Source of the DNA: Henricia sp. BOLD:AAB3569 | Taxonomy: Eukaryota > Echinodermata > Asteroidea > Spinulosida > Echinasteridae | DNA length: 64,000 nt | NCBI GenBank assembly: GCA_037783545.1 | Contig: JBBELK010000388.1 | Location: 1-64,000 of the forward strand | Direction of reading: 5' to 3' | Part shown: in pieces, positions 1-9,004 of the stretch | Layout: each line of letters begins with the position of its first letter | How positions within the stretch are numbered: position 1 is the stretch's first letter | Notes under the pieces: generated by a model | Databases searched by the model: none | Told to the model about the DNA's origin: nothing | Seen by the model: the letters and a program-made list of their open reading frames with translations, nothing else | Program-made: the position numbers and the translations under genes

Positions 1-748
1 CAAATTGTCTGTGTACTCTGTCAAAGTAAAACGAAACACCTCGCCTATATCTATCTCTAATTTGCATAGATAGTTTTGGTTCGTTGACCACTTCATACTG
101 CAATTTCAGGTGACTAAGAGTGTAAGTAGCGCCGTCGTCCGTAGACTTTACGACTTTTGAGTGACCGTTCCACTTTATAGAAAATGACAACTTACCCTGT
201 AGTCCACTAGGATAAAACGGGTGGTGGTCGGTTAAAAGTCCAATGTCTAGTGGAACGGCGTAAAACTTACCGTACGCGTTGGCTATAGCCACGTCGCCTT
301 TGTTTGTGTTTACAGCGTCTCCGGCTTTTACCCTCAGTTTAGTTATGTTTTCCTTTTCAATACCAAACAAGTTCAAATTATCTTTGTGATAAGACGAGAT
401 CCAATGATCTTTATAGCAATTGTAAACGTCGTAATCGTCCAAGCTGTAAATCTCGTTTCCTTCAACGTCAATTCGCATCTGCCTTACTATATTACGAGAC
501 ACGTTGTTGTAAAGAGTTCTGTTTACGTCCGAGTCACTTTTTAATTCTATTCTAAACAGCAGCAATGCCGTTCCGGGGATCAACACGTCGTCGCTCGTCA
601 TTTTAGGAAAATCAAAATTAAAATCACTGCCGGCACTGGCGGCCACGGACGATTGCTCGACGCAAATTAATCGCCTCTTCCCTTTAATGGAATTTGGGTT
701 TTTGATTTCTCTGTAGGGATCAATTTTTTCTCCATAGTGTTTACTCAT
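1..748 (-). CDS. Probable Polinton major capsid protein (double jelly-roll), N-terminal 249 residues, runs off left edge
   Basis: Reading leftward from ATG at 748-746, the minus strand stays open for 249 codons to base 1 with no stop, so the gene is partial and its C-terminus lies outside the window. Visible features fit the N-terminal jelly roll of Polinton/adintovirus capsid proteins: a DVLIPGTALLLFRIEL strand near residues 56-71, the segment RNIVRQMRIDVEGNEIYSLD near residues 88-107, a YKDHWIS motif, and a PLDIGLLTDHHPFYPSGL loop. I infer the family from this pattern and from the neighbours, not from a search. It is transcribed divergently from the small membrane-protein gene, with 59 bp between the two ATGs. 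No lesion is visible in the part seen. A minor capsid protein is the main alternative. Confidence 0.66.
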   Translation of the reverse strand, partial: MSKHYGEKIDPYREIKNPNSIKGKRRLICVEQSSVAASAGSDFNFDFPKMTSDDVLIPGTALLLFRIELKSDSDVNRTLYNNVSRNIVRQMRIDVEGNEIYSLDDYDVYNCYKDHWISSYHKDNLNLFGIEKENITKLRVKAGDAVNTNKGDVAIANAYGKFYAVPLDIGLLTDHHPFYPSGLQGKLSFSIKWNGHSKVVKSTDDGATYTLSHLKLQYEVVNEPKLSMQIRDRYRRGVSFYFDRVHRQF

Positions 749-807
749 CTTTATTTAGTATATAAAACTGATAATTTTATATTTACATTTTTAAGGCTTT
801 AATTAAA
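749..807. promoter_or_regulatory. Divergent promoter between capsid and small-protein genes
   Basis: Only 59 bp separate the two divergent start codons. The stretch is almost entirely A/T and contains TATATAAAA (around 760-768) and TTTTATAT (around 776-783), which could serve as TATA-like boxes for opposite directions. The compact layout is what a virus-like element would use. Inference from position and composition only. Confidence 0.4.
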
Positions 808-1241
808 ATGGCAACGGCGATAGCGATGATGGTTGGTGGGGCTATAGTGAACGCCCTGGCTTTTACTGGTCAGGATCAAATTTCATGTTTTCTAAAATGG
901 GGAGTCACGCCGATGAAGAACGTAAACGACACGACTTGGCGTTGGAGCATTTATCCCGAGCTAAACAAGATTTTGAAGAAAAGCGTTTAAAATACTTGGA
1001 TTATTTGAACGACCGACTTAAAAAACAAGCTCACGCTAAGCATACTTTCAACGACGTCGATGAGGCGCTGTACGAATACAACGAGGTTACCGGTGAAGAT
1101 AAAGAAATGCCGGTTGAGTTAGCTCAAGAGCCTAGATTGTCCGACTTTTATACCAAACCGGAGAATATTAAAAATGGAGAGATAGTGTTTATCGTAGGTG
1201 GTTTAGGTTTATTGACATTTCTGATTTACAAATATAACTAA
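808..1241 (+). pseudogene. Small Polinton protein with coiled coil and C-terminal membrane segment, probably frameshifted
   Basis: Two overlapping frames look like parts of one gene. The first, from ATG 808, starts with a hydrophobic Ala/Gly/Met-rich segment (about 20 residues) and after roughly base 870 becomes unlike a protein, ending at 990. The second, open before its own ATG at 885 and ending at 1241, has a charged heptad-like stretch (ERKRHDLALEHL onward, about 50 residues, probable coiled coil), an acidic linker, and a final hydrophobic helix (GEIVFIVGGLGLLTFLIY) before a short basic tail. The switch would fall near 870-873. A small hydrophobic-start, coiled-coil, membrane-tail protein is common next to the integrase in Polintons; its function is unknown. 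The break may be a mutation in this copy or, less likely, programmed frameshifting. The integrase starts 11 bp downstream. Confidence 0.55.
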
Positions 1242-1252
1242 ATTAAATAAAT

Positions 1253-2242
1253 ATGAACGATAAGAAATTTGCCAAGTTGTATTACGGACCTCGAGGATAC
1301 TGGCGAGGCGAAGGCGCGGTAAATGCATTATCTAAAAAAGCAAAGACGAGTGAAGCGGAAGCTAGAAATTGGTTACGAAAGCAGGCAATGTGGCAAGTTT
1401 ATTTACCTCCGCCGACGTATATACCCAGGAGTACTTCTTTAAATTCTGGTTATGGCGTACCAAACGTCATGCATCAGGCCGACCTGTTGTTTTTACCGTA
1501 CGACAAAGTCAAATCTAAAACCTTTAAATACGCGTTGACCGTGGTAGACGTGGCTAGTAGATATAAAGAAGCCGAGCCGCTGACAAACAAGACGGCGGAT
1601 CAAGTGACCAACGCCATTAACAAAATTTACGAGAGATCTCCGTTGACTTGGCCAAAGATTATCAAAGTAGACCCAGGCAGAGAGTTTATGGGTAGTTTTA
1701 ACGCGCTCATGAGTAAACACGACGTAATAGTACAACGGGGTATACCGGGGTTGCACCGATCGCAGGGTATAGTAGAACGATTCAACAGGTCGTTAGCCGA
1801 GGTATTGTTTGGCCATCAGTATTCGGAAGAAATGCTAGACCCAAAGTCTAGAAATACGCAGTGGGTAAATAGACTTCCGGACGTAATCAAAGCTATGAAT
1901 GAAGAAGAAACGCGTTTGATCGGCAAGAAACCCGTAGACGCGATAAAATTGAAGCGAGTTGAGCAAACGCCGAGCGCACCAGGTAATAAAGAGGCGCCGT
2001 TAAAAATTGGTAAAGACGTTGTTAGGTACATGTATCAACCCGGTGAATTAGAGGGTGGTGAAAGGAGGCGGGCGACCGACCCTATATGGTCTCTCAAGAC
2101 CTTTACGATCAAAGAATACACGCGCGTACGCGGACAACCAATTTTGTATTACTTGAACGAGCCCTCGCCAAAAAGGTCTTTTGTGCGACAAGAGCTTCAA
2201 GTCGTACCCGCGGGAACTGAGCTGCCCCCATCCGTAGCGTAA
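1253..2242 (+). CDS. Polinton retroviral-type integrase (DDE, rve family)
   Basis: A 329-residue protein with the RNase H-fold integrase core. The catalytic acidic residues are visible as D77 (HQADLLFLP), D140 (IIKVDPGREF) and E175 (QGIVERFNRSL), with 34 residues between the last two, close to the DD35E spacing of retroviral integrases. The segment FKYALTVVDVASRYKEAEPL is the usual beta strand after the first Asp. The C-terminal part (about 272-320) is a small basic/aromatic domain ending in a VRQELQVVP strand, in the position where Polinton integrases carry a chromodomain-like or SH3-like fold. I do not see an HHCC zinc motif at the N-terminus. The enzyme would insert the element and make a 6-bp target duplication. 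The frame is intact. The 3' end overlaps the convergent polymerase gene by 46 bp. Confidence 0.92.
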   Translation: MNDKKFAKLYYGPRGYWRGEGAVNALSKKAKTSEAEARNWLRKQAMWQVYLPPPTYIPRSTSLNSGYGVPNVMHQADLLFLPYDKVKSKTFKYALTVVDVASRYKEAEPLTNKTADQVTNAINKIYERSPLTWPKIIKVDPGREFMGSFNALMSKHDVIVQRGIPGLHRSQGIVERFNRSLAEVLFGHQYSEEMLDPKSRNTQWVNRLPDVIKAMNEEETRLIGKKPVDAIKLKRVEQTPSAPGNKEAPLKIGKDVVRYMYQPGELEGGERRRATDPIWSLKTFTIKEYTRVRGQPILYYLNEPSPKRSFVRQELQVVPAGTELPPSVA

Positions 2243-5200
2243 TGTCCGTACGCGCGCGTATTTATTCCGTCCGGCAAAAGAAATCTCTTTGTATCTAGCG
2301 GCGAAATTGCCAACTTGTTCTGAGTGATTGAGTAAATTTGATGTTTTTCGCTCTTTAACATGTTTTGCTCTCTGTAAATGCACGTCTCGTCGAATAACGA
2401 TTTCTTGTACAAATTTAAAGTTAGGTTATCTTTGACTACTACTCTTTTAATACCCTTTGCCTTTTTGATGACGTCTCTCTCAGTCTGAATAGCGTACAGT
2501 TTTGGTCTGATGCACACGGCCTCTATAATTTGTTGACCCGCGGTCTCGTCTTTAAATTTGCCGATTACCTTTTTGTTGGCGACGTCGTATAGCTCGTGTC
2601 CGTCCGGGTAATTTGAAAAGTCGTATAGATGTTTGTACTTGCGCATGTCCGCGTAGACGTCGTCCGTTTTAATTTATAATAAAAGACTGTCCGTATCCGT
2701 GTAAACTAGGTTTGCATTATTGTTGTACTTGCGTTTCAAATGATTGTAGTAAAAGTCGTACATTAACGTTTTTGACGAGTCTAATATCGTCATACCGCAG
2801 TAGATTGGCTTGTCGAGAATCGTCTTTGTTTTGTACATGTTTACCATAGCCAAATTACAGTCTTCAAAGACGGTAGTTAATTCATAATTTGGCATCGAGC
2901 ACATTTTCAAAAGCTTCTTTTCGTCTTCTAGTCTAACGAGCTCCGACTTGGCCCTATTTCGCACGTTTTCCATCGTCTTGCCAAATACTGAATTATTCAT
3001 CAGCTTAAAAAAGTCTTTTTCAAAATCTGACGTTGATTCTTTGCGGAGCTGAGTGTTTTTGTCAATGTACGACTTCATCCAGGCATCTTGTTTGAAAGAT
3101 AAAATTCTGTGAATCTTGGTCAATTTTAATCCTAGGTTGAGATATAGTTTGAGAGTCTGATAGTGAACTACGTACTTGCGTTTATTTTTCAGAGTACACA
3201 TTAATTTGTCGACGTCGGGTGGTGATAGCTCGTTGGCTTTGATTAGTCGTCGTTGGTAATCCGAAAACCACTCGAGCGGTACGTTCAAGTTTTCCGGAGC
3301 CAGGGGGTAATCGTTGTGCTCGTCGTGTAGTTCTTTAGGATACTCTAGGTCTACCTCTAAAATGTATCCCCTCTCTGATTTAGCTTCCAATATTTTCAAC
3401 ACGTCTTCCGTAAAGAATTTGATTTTTCTGTCGGTAAGCCACTTAAAGTCTCCTATAGGTAGCGGTTGTGACATTGCCCACCCGTACAAATTATTTGCGT
3501 CTAGATATTGTATAAACGTGCTCGGCTTATTATCGTCGTAATCTGACAAGTACTTGTTGTTTGCTCTGACGTATCGCTTTGAACCGACGCTAGAAATTCC
3601 ACCCCTAATTCCACGTTCTACGAAAAGATACATGTCGTAATCGGTAAGTAATTCTAGTTGGGCTTTTGAATGTTTTAGTAGGGCGTCCCAGCTGAGACCT
3701 GGTGATGTAAAGTAATTGGCGGGGTCTAGTCCATAGTGCTCGAGACAAGTCGACCTAAAGTTTTGGAAAATGTCGGCTAAGAGTAGAGTGTCTGTCTGTA
3801 CGTACAAGTCGTGATATTCCCCCATATTCTTAATTTCAAATTCTCGCCAAGCTGTCTGAGCGTGCTGGTAGTCTTCGTCGGATACGCTACTGTTGTTTAA
3901 TTTGCTATAAAATTTTGATTTCGACGGTAATTTGGTTTCTTTAAATTTGTTGAAAGAATCCATGTACTCGTAAGGATAAACGCCCTTTTTCAATATCAAC
4001 TTGAATTTTTCCTCGTCTTGCGTAATCGTTTTAAGAAGGTTGAATCGCTCGCTAGGGCATATTTTACTCAGTTTATCTAAAGAGCTAGCTAAAAAGTGAA
4101 ACGAGTCGACAAATCTCAGCTGACCTAGTGAGAATGAAATGTATTTTTCTGAGGTCTTTGGTATACAAAACAGCTCGCCGCTAAACTCTGAAATTCCCTG
4201 CATGATCAAGTGAGCGTCGTAATTTTCCAAGTTGTGAAAAAAGACTGGTATTTTAGTTGATTTAGGTTTGATTGACAGTTTCAGATTACACGCGTTGTGG
4301 GCGGAGCCTCTAAATTTACCGGTGATGTGACAGTGGTCTCTCACCTTTGAGAATGACTGAGTTTCCTTTTGACATTTTTCACACACGTTTACCTCTTTAC
4401 CATTTCTCTTTCTTTTCTTACTCTTTGGCAACTCGCACGTACACTTTGTTGGGTCTTGTTTTCTGATGGGATACTCGCATATCCAGCAATTTTTTGACTC
4501 GTTGAAATTAGTCTCGTCTTCTTTCGTGTAAATCATGTTTAGGGCGTTTTCTTTTTCAAAAAGTTTGTTTATATCGGCTTCTTCTCTCTGTAAATTTTTA
4601 AGCAATTTGTTGACCGCGTTTTCGCCTCTATAATATTTTTTGCTCGATAAATGTCCATCGCATCTGACTACAACGTAAGACCACCCGCACGCAACGTGTT
4701 TTTGAGTTTTGATGGTTGCGTTACCCGCTTTCTCTTTGTGAGGCACGATGAGAGATTCAAAGTCCGCGTAAATTACAAAAGGAGTTTGCATTTTATGCTG
4801 CGTGTTTTTAAACTTGATAATGTCTTGCCTACGGTTATACCTGTCTAGTTCCGTCGACGGCATGACTATTCTACTCGCCTTTTGTTTAACGCCGGAACAG
4901 TCAATTTTATGTTTGTTTAATATCATTTGACTACTGAAATGACGCAGACAACGTGTACATACGTATTTCTTTTCCTTGTGCTTGTTTGCTCTAAAAAATA
5001 ATTTGTTTAGATTTTTGATCCAGCAGTAGTGGTTTTTATCATCCTCTGAATATAACATCAGGTTAATGACCTCGCCCGACTCGCTTTCCGTAATGTATAA
5101 GGGATATATGCCATTCTTTTCGTCGTAACCAAACACGTTGATGTTTAAGTCGTTTTGTTTTTCGATCTTTGAGACTTGACTTATTGGTGTTGGGAAAGTT

Positions 5201-6198
5201 ATACCTTTAAAATTTAATCCGTCATCTTCTTTATAAATTGTTATACGACCAAGATTAATTCTACGCTTTAATTTTTTAGTAACGTCATCTAAAAACTTGT
5301 CTTTAAATTTCCCAAGTGCGGCTCTTAATGCCCATCTTATACATCTATCATCGTCGTTTTTCACGTTGACCACAGCCTTTTTATATTTTATATAATCTGG
5401 TAATTTGATGTAAGAGCTTCCTCTAATAGGTTTGTACTCTGTGAAATTTATATACAGAGTTTTTAACTTGAAAATTGACCATCCACTTTTTTCTGTCTGA
5501 AATTCTTCTAGTTTCACCTTTAAATTTTCTATATTATTATTCAACACTTTTTTAATGTCACTATTTTCTAAAACCAGTTCATTTTTCGTGCGGAAGGTGA
5601 TTTCTTTTTCTTCAGTTTCACCCTGCGCGTTTAATTTCTTTAGATCCACTCGCAATCCCAACTGGAAATTATAATTTGGTTTTTTTAGTATAATTACAGA
5701 CATTTGAGCTAAAATTTTATCTTTATTGTCTCTAAAGAAATTTATGTAATCTATATTCTTTCTGTTTATGTTAATTTCATAGTTTTGAATGATATTAGCA
5801 AATCGTAGTGGTACTACCCCATCAAAGTCTACTGGATTTATGTTCTCGCGGGAGTTTGGAGGATTCCAGTAATTTTGTATTGCCTCTAAATAATCCTTCT
5901 TTGTATACTTGTCATCTATAATATACTTGTTATTTTTACCAGAGGCAACACCCTTATTTATGTTATATTTATTAATGAGTGATAGTAGTTTCCATTTAGG
6001 TTTACCTCTAATATTTTTAAATTCATCCGCATATTGTTTAACCGTTTTTAGTAGTTGTATTCTCAACACTTTTTTCCCATCGGTGTTAATTACAGCCGGT
6101 AGATTTTCATCGCTAATAAATTCAGTGAGACGCTCTTTGCTCCATCTATTATATCCGGTTGGTTTGTGTCCACTCTCCATTTTATATATATAAAACAT
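2197..6198 (-). pseudogene. Polinton protein-primed family-B DNA polymerase (pPolB), interrupted by one in-frame TAA
   Basis: From ATG 6198 the frame is open for 1174 codons, meets TAA at 2676-2674, then continues in the same frame to TGA at 2197 (1334 codons in all). Exonuclease motifs: D479/E481 in YADFES, D661 in ENYDAHL, D803 in YVQTDTLLLADIF. Polymerase motifs: A at D900 (YLDANNLYGWAM), B near 1065 (KLMNNSVFGKT), C with D1168 and D1170 (YTDTDS). Upstream lie a C2H2-type finger near 412-434 and, near 572-637, Cys pairs followed by DHCHITGKFRGSAHNACN, which resembles the zinc/HNH fold of phage endonuclease VII and is typical of Polinton polymerases. The stop falls four residues after motif C, so the short product lacks the thumb region (about 158 residues). 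The enzyme would copy the element from a protein primer. Confidence 0.9.
2674..2676 (-). other. Premature TAA within the polymerase frame
   Basis: The codon immediately after the DSLLL segment of motif C is TAA, and the frame then stays open another 158 codons with sensible protein content (IKTDDVYADM, then YPDGHELYDV). One substitution is enough to explain it, and no indel is needed. Confidence 0.85.
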
Positions 6199-6211
6199 AA
6201 TCTTATGGCTA

Positions 6212-6275
6212 TTTTTTTAAAAATCTCATTTTTTTTGGACACATTTTTTAAAACATCTCATTTTTCTTGGCACAT
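6212..6275. repeat. Two imperfect ~31-bp direct repeats in the Polinton end
   Basis: A block of T's, then AAAA(C)ATCTCATTTTT, then TTGG(A)CACA occurs twice in a row (about 6212-6243 and 6244-6275), with one or two indels between copies. Subterminal direct repeats of this kind could be binding sites for the integrase or terminal-protein machinery. Confidence 0.6.
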
Positions 6276-6314
6276 TTCAAATGACAAAAATAAAATTAAA
6301 AAAGAAAATGGAAC

Positions 6315-6355
6315 ATTGGACACAAACTCAAACATATTTTGAGTTTGTGTCCAAT
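6315..6355. repeat. Perfect 18-bp hairpin near the Polinton terminus
   Basis: ATTGGACACAAACTCAAA (6315-6332) is followed by a 5-nt CATAT loop and its exact reverse complement (6338-6355). The arm shares TTGGACACA with the direct repeats just upstream, which ties it to the same element. It ends 20 bp before the inferred terminus. Confidence 0.9.
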
Positions 6356-6375
6356 ACCTCCTTTTCTATACTACT

Positions 6376-6381
6376 AAGACA
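6376..6381. other. Inferred Polinton insertion site; candidate 6-bp target duplication AAGACA
   Basis: Homology to exon 5 of the tandem gene starts exactly at 6376 (equivalent to 17195 in G1). Polintons duplicate 6 bp of target, so AAGACA should also occur at the left end of the element, outside the window. Confidence 0.55.
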
Positions 6382-7230
6382 GCTACAATTAAACGCACCA
6401 GGAATTACATCAACAGGTTTACCGACATGGGAAAGGCTAAAATTGTCATCTTGCCTTACGATGATTCCGAAGCAGCCCAGGACGTGTCCGACATCGACGA
6501 GATGAATGTAATCTCCGTTCTCGATGATATTCCACCAGTTAAGACAAATCCCGATGAAAAGACCCCAGCTGCAGTGACAACTCGTTCCGACTACATCCTC
6601 AATATTCCCATGGATTTTGAGCTGCCAAGCGTGACCATACAGACAAGCACTAGCATCCGGTCGGTCTTCTTCAGGATTAGAAAATGGTTTTCGGGATTGC
6701 TGTCTAAACCCAGACTTGATATTGGCGATGACTACAAGTTGGAAGTGACTAAAAATGATTCTTCCATGAAAACCCCAGCCAAAACCAAGCACACCGCCTC
6801 AAGCTGGCTTCCTATTAGTGGAAATAACAACTGCGATACTGAAGAAAAGCCGATCAATATCCTAGGCTCTGTCTTCCAAAGATCGAGCGACAGGTTCGAG
6901 TACAATTCCGTCTCTTCATCCACCAGTTTGAGCAGCATCCAGTCAGTTCAGATTGCCTTGAAGAAACAACTCACTCCAGTCGCAAAGTTCATTATTTTAT
7001 TCTGCCACGTCCTTCTGATTGCGTCCTGCGTGATTGCGATGTGGTGGTCCATATACTCCCTTCATGGCTATTGTCGGAGCGCCTTATGGGAGTGGGCTGC
7101 CACTGCTGCCACTGCTGTTCTCATCCAGGCTATCATTTGTGATACCATCAAGGCTGCCATCATAACGTTTCTCAAGCGGTTGTCCTTCGAGGAAGAGACA
7201 AAACCAAAGCCCTACTCCATCATTCTCTAA
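6376..7230 (+). pseudogene. G0: 3' fragment of the polycystin-1-like gene, cut by the Polinton
   Basis: This is the last 855 bp of exon 5, equivalent to 28327-29181 of G2. The frame is open from the junction to the natural TAA, and the codon that is TAG in G1, G3 and G5 is CAG here, so G0 belongs to the intact subtype. It retains the end of the cytoplasmic loop plus TM4 and TM5. It has Arg where G2-G5 have Gly in the FF(R/G)IRKWF segment, a variant shared with G1. The upstream exons should lie beyond the left end of the Polinton if the insertion was simple. Confidence 0.85.
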
Positions 7231-7668
7231 TCTGTATCGCACAGATTTATAATACGCATACTGGCCATATAAATCACAGTCATCAAGTTCGATTAGCCTT
7301 TTGCGTGTTTCACATAAATAGCATCTAACGTACGGAATCTCTTTATTTCACCTGTACCCAATAGATGACCATACTAGATATTTGTTGCTATGTAATGGGT
7401 GCACGTGACCGGTGTGAAGTACATAATACATACCATGTTCACTGTACGACAGAATGGCATAAAATAACCAGACTGTTGGTTGCTATAGGCAGTGGCCTGC
7501 ACCGTGTAGCAACATAGTATGCAAACTTTCTGAACGGCACACTGAAAGTGAAGAATTCGGAGTGCCAGCCATAGTGCAACGGTTACTCGCAAAAGGCTAA
7601 TTACAGTGTAGGTTCTGCCGTGAACCTACTGGATTAACTTTGGATCATGATATACACAAAATTTACCA

Positions 7669-7674
7669 AATAAA
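7669..7674 (+). terminator. Candidate poly(A) signal AATAAA, G0 3' flank
   Basis: First canonical AATAAA downstream of the stop codon, 439 bp after it. It recurs at the same place in every copy. Confidence 0.5.
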
Positions 7675-7755
7675 ACAATTTCAACTGCAAAGCATAACAA
7701 GCAAACGAAATGTTAAAAACAAAAAAAACCTAAACATTAAATGCTGCAAATCAAA

Positions 7756-7790
7756 TATGGTGAATATTTCACCATACTGCATTCGTGCAG
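7756..7790 (+). repeat. Back-to-back hairpins, one with a TTCG loop
   Basis: TATGGTGAA-TAT-TTCACCATA (7756-7776) is followed without a gap by CTGCA-TTCG-TGCAG (7777-7790). In RNA the second would carry a UUCG tetraloop. The pair lies about 80 bp past the AATAAA and is preserved in all six spacers. Confidence 0.7.
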
Positions 7791-8816
7791 TTGTAAATAT
7801 GTAAATATATGTTGTGTTTGAAAAAATATATATATATATATAAAAAGAAAAAAATATGTATAAAATATAAAAAGGGGACATTTACTATACTGGCTATGGT
7901 CAAATTAAAGAGACTAGAAAAAAATTATCAACACTCAATGTAAGTTTCCAAAACAAAACAAAATTAAAGCAAATATTTACACCGACTGGAGAGTTTGTGC
8001 TATACAGAAAGAATATCTTGTACTTCCAGATTACTTTCAGGTGATTTTAAGCTTCCTGACGAAGTAGAGAAAATACTAATTATTTTCCAGGGACATTTCT
8101 CAAATTTCTCAGTGCACACTAGCAAATATCATTGTACATTACACTAACTGTTGTACAATTCGGGTGATCAAAGTCTGGTTAAAGAAAGAAAACTTTGTAA
8201 ATTCACAAGATGTTTAACAATGTTTTTAAAAATGTGTTGATACTAGAATAATCATGGAAAATGAAAGAATATCATCCTTTATTCATTTAATAAAATATTT
8301 GCATCAACGGTGTTTATCGATCATGAAACTCCTAAAATGAAATTTGTAACTTTCAGCAAACAAGTATATCTGAATTCTGTAAAAATCTGTAAAAAGCCAG
8401 TTTTATAGTTTAATAGAAAGCGAAGAAATGTATTTTGAATTATGTACAGAATTACACACTGGAATGATTCATTCAGAACACAAACTCATTGCTTATAATG
8501 CAATTATCTCATTTTTAATAGTTCTTGTTCATATTTTTTTGTATCAATGTATCGGTATATGGTACAACATCATGGTGATTAATTACAATTCTGCGATGAG
8601 GGGGGAAAAAATCTGGTGTGTTGAACTATTTTATTATGTGTGCTTGCCTTCAAATAATGTGGATTGGAAAGCTGGAGAACAAAAGACAAGGTGAAAGTAT
8701 TTGTGAGTTCGTACAAAGCAAGATAGTTCTAAGGGGGGAAAAGACATTTCTAAGTAAGAGGAAAAACAGACTGCAAACATTTTTTTGACAGGGTCACACT
8801 AGTCTACCACAACTAA

Positions 8817-9004
8817 GGGGCCATCCATAAAGTACGTAGGCACGGGGGGAGGGGGAGAGTTATTGGTTTTTTTTAAAGCCAATGCGTACACCTAACGTTA
8901 AAGTATATGGGTGACGTCACGAATTTTGCGTACGTTAAAGTATATGGGCATGGGGGCGGGGGTCTAAACACGTCGGCATTTTGTGCGTATTTATGGATGG
9001 CCCC
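8817..9004. mobile_element. Harbinger-like MITE, unit 1
   Basis: 188 bp bounded by GGGGCCATCCATAAA and its inverted copy, flanked on both sides by TAA. A 3-bp TWA duplication with GGG-type ends is the signature of PIF/Harbinger elements. Inside, the 17-bp sequence ACGTTAAAGTATATGGG occurs twice (8894 and 8932). No coding capacity. Confidence 0.75.

Larger units (their letters stand above)
1..6375. mobile_element. Polinton/Maverick (adintovirus-like) DNA transposon, right part, cut by window edge
   Basis: The segment encodes the set that defines Polintons: a protein-primed family-B DNA polymerase, a retroviral-type integrase and a probable double-jelly-roll capsid protein, plus a small membrane protein. 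The right terminus is placed at 6375: from 6376 onward the sequence matches exon 5 of the neighbouring tandem gene (6376 corresponds to 17195), and before it the match stops abruptly. Read inward from that point on the minus strand the element begins AGTAGTATAG, which agrees with the 5'-AG start known for Polinton termini. The rest of the element (remaining capsid gene, probable ATPase, protease, penton and left inverted repeat) would lie left of base 1. The polymerase carries a nonsense codon and the small gene a probable frameshift, so this copy is probably no longer autonomous. Confidence 0.88.
6199..6375. promoter_or_regulatory. Right terminal region of the Polinton with the polymerase 5' flank
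   Basis: This 177-bp non-coding end lies between the polymerase ATG and the element terminus. It is A/T-rich, holds two imperfect direct repeats and one perfect hairpin (listed separately), and should contain the terminal inverted repeat and the polymerase promoter. The matching left inverted repeat is outside the window, so the TIR length cannot be measured. Confidence 0.5.

Noticed and set aside
808-990. Independent 60-residue gene
   Set aside because: Only its first 20 residues look protein-like; the rest is a shadow of the overlapping frame. Treated as the start of the frameshifted small gene.
1493-1756. Minus-strand frames inside the integrase gene
   Set aside because: Shadows with no independent features.
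6376-7230. G0 as a functional short gene starting at ATG 6427
   Set aside because: That ATG is an internal Met codon of exon 5 and there is no promoter or signal peptide before it; the preceding sequence is the Polinton end.
8428-8694. 88-residue plus-strand frame with hydrophobic stretch
   Set aside because: Lies in A/T-rich spacer, changes length through a mononucleotide indel in unit 2, and has no recognisable family. Hydrophobicity is expected from T-rich codons.
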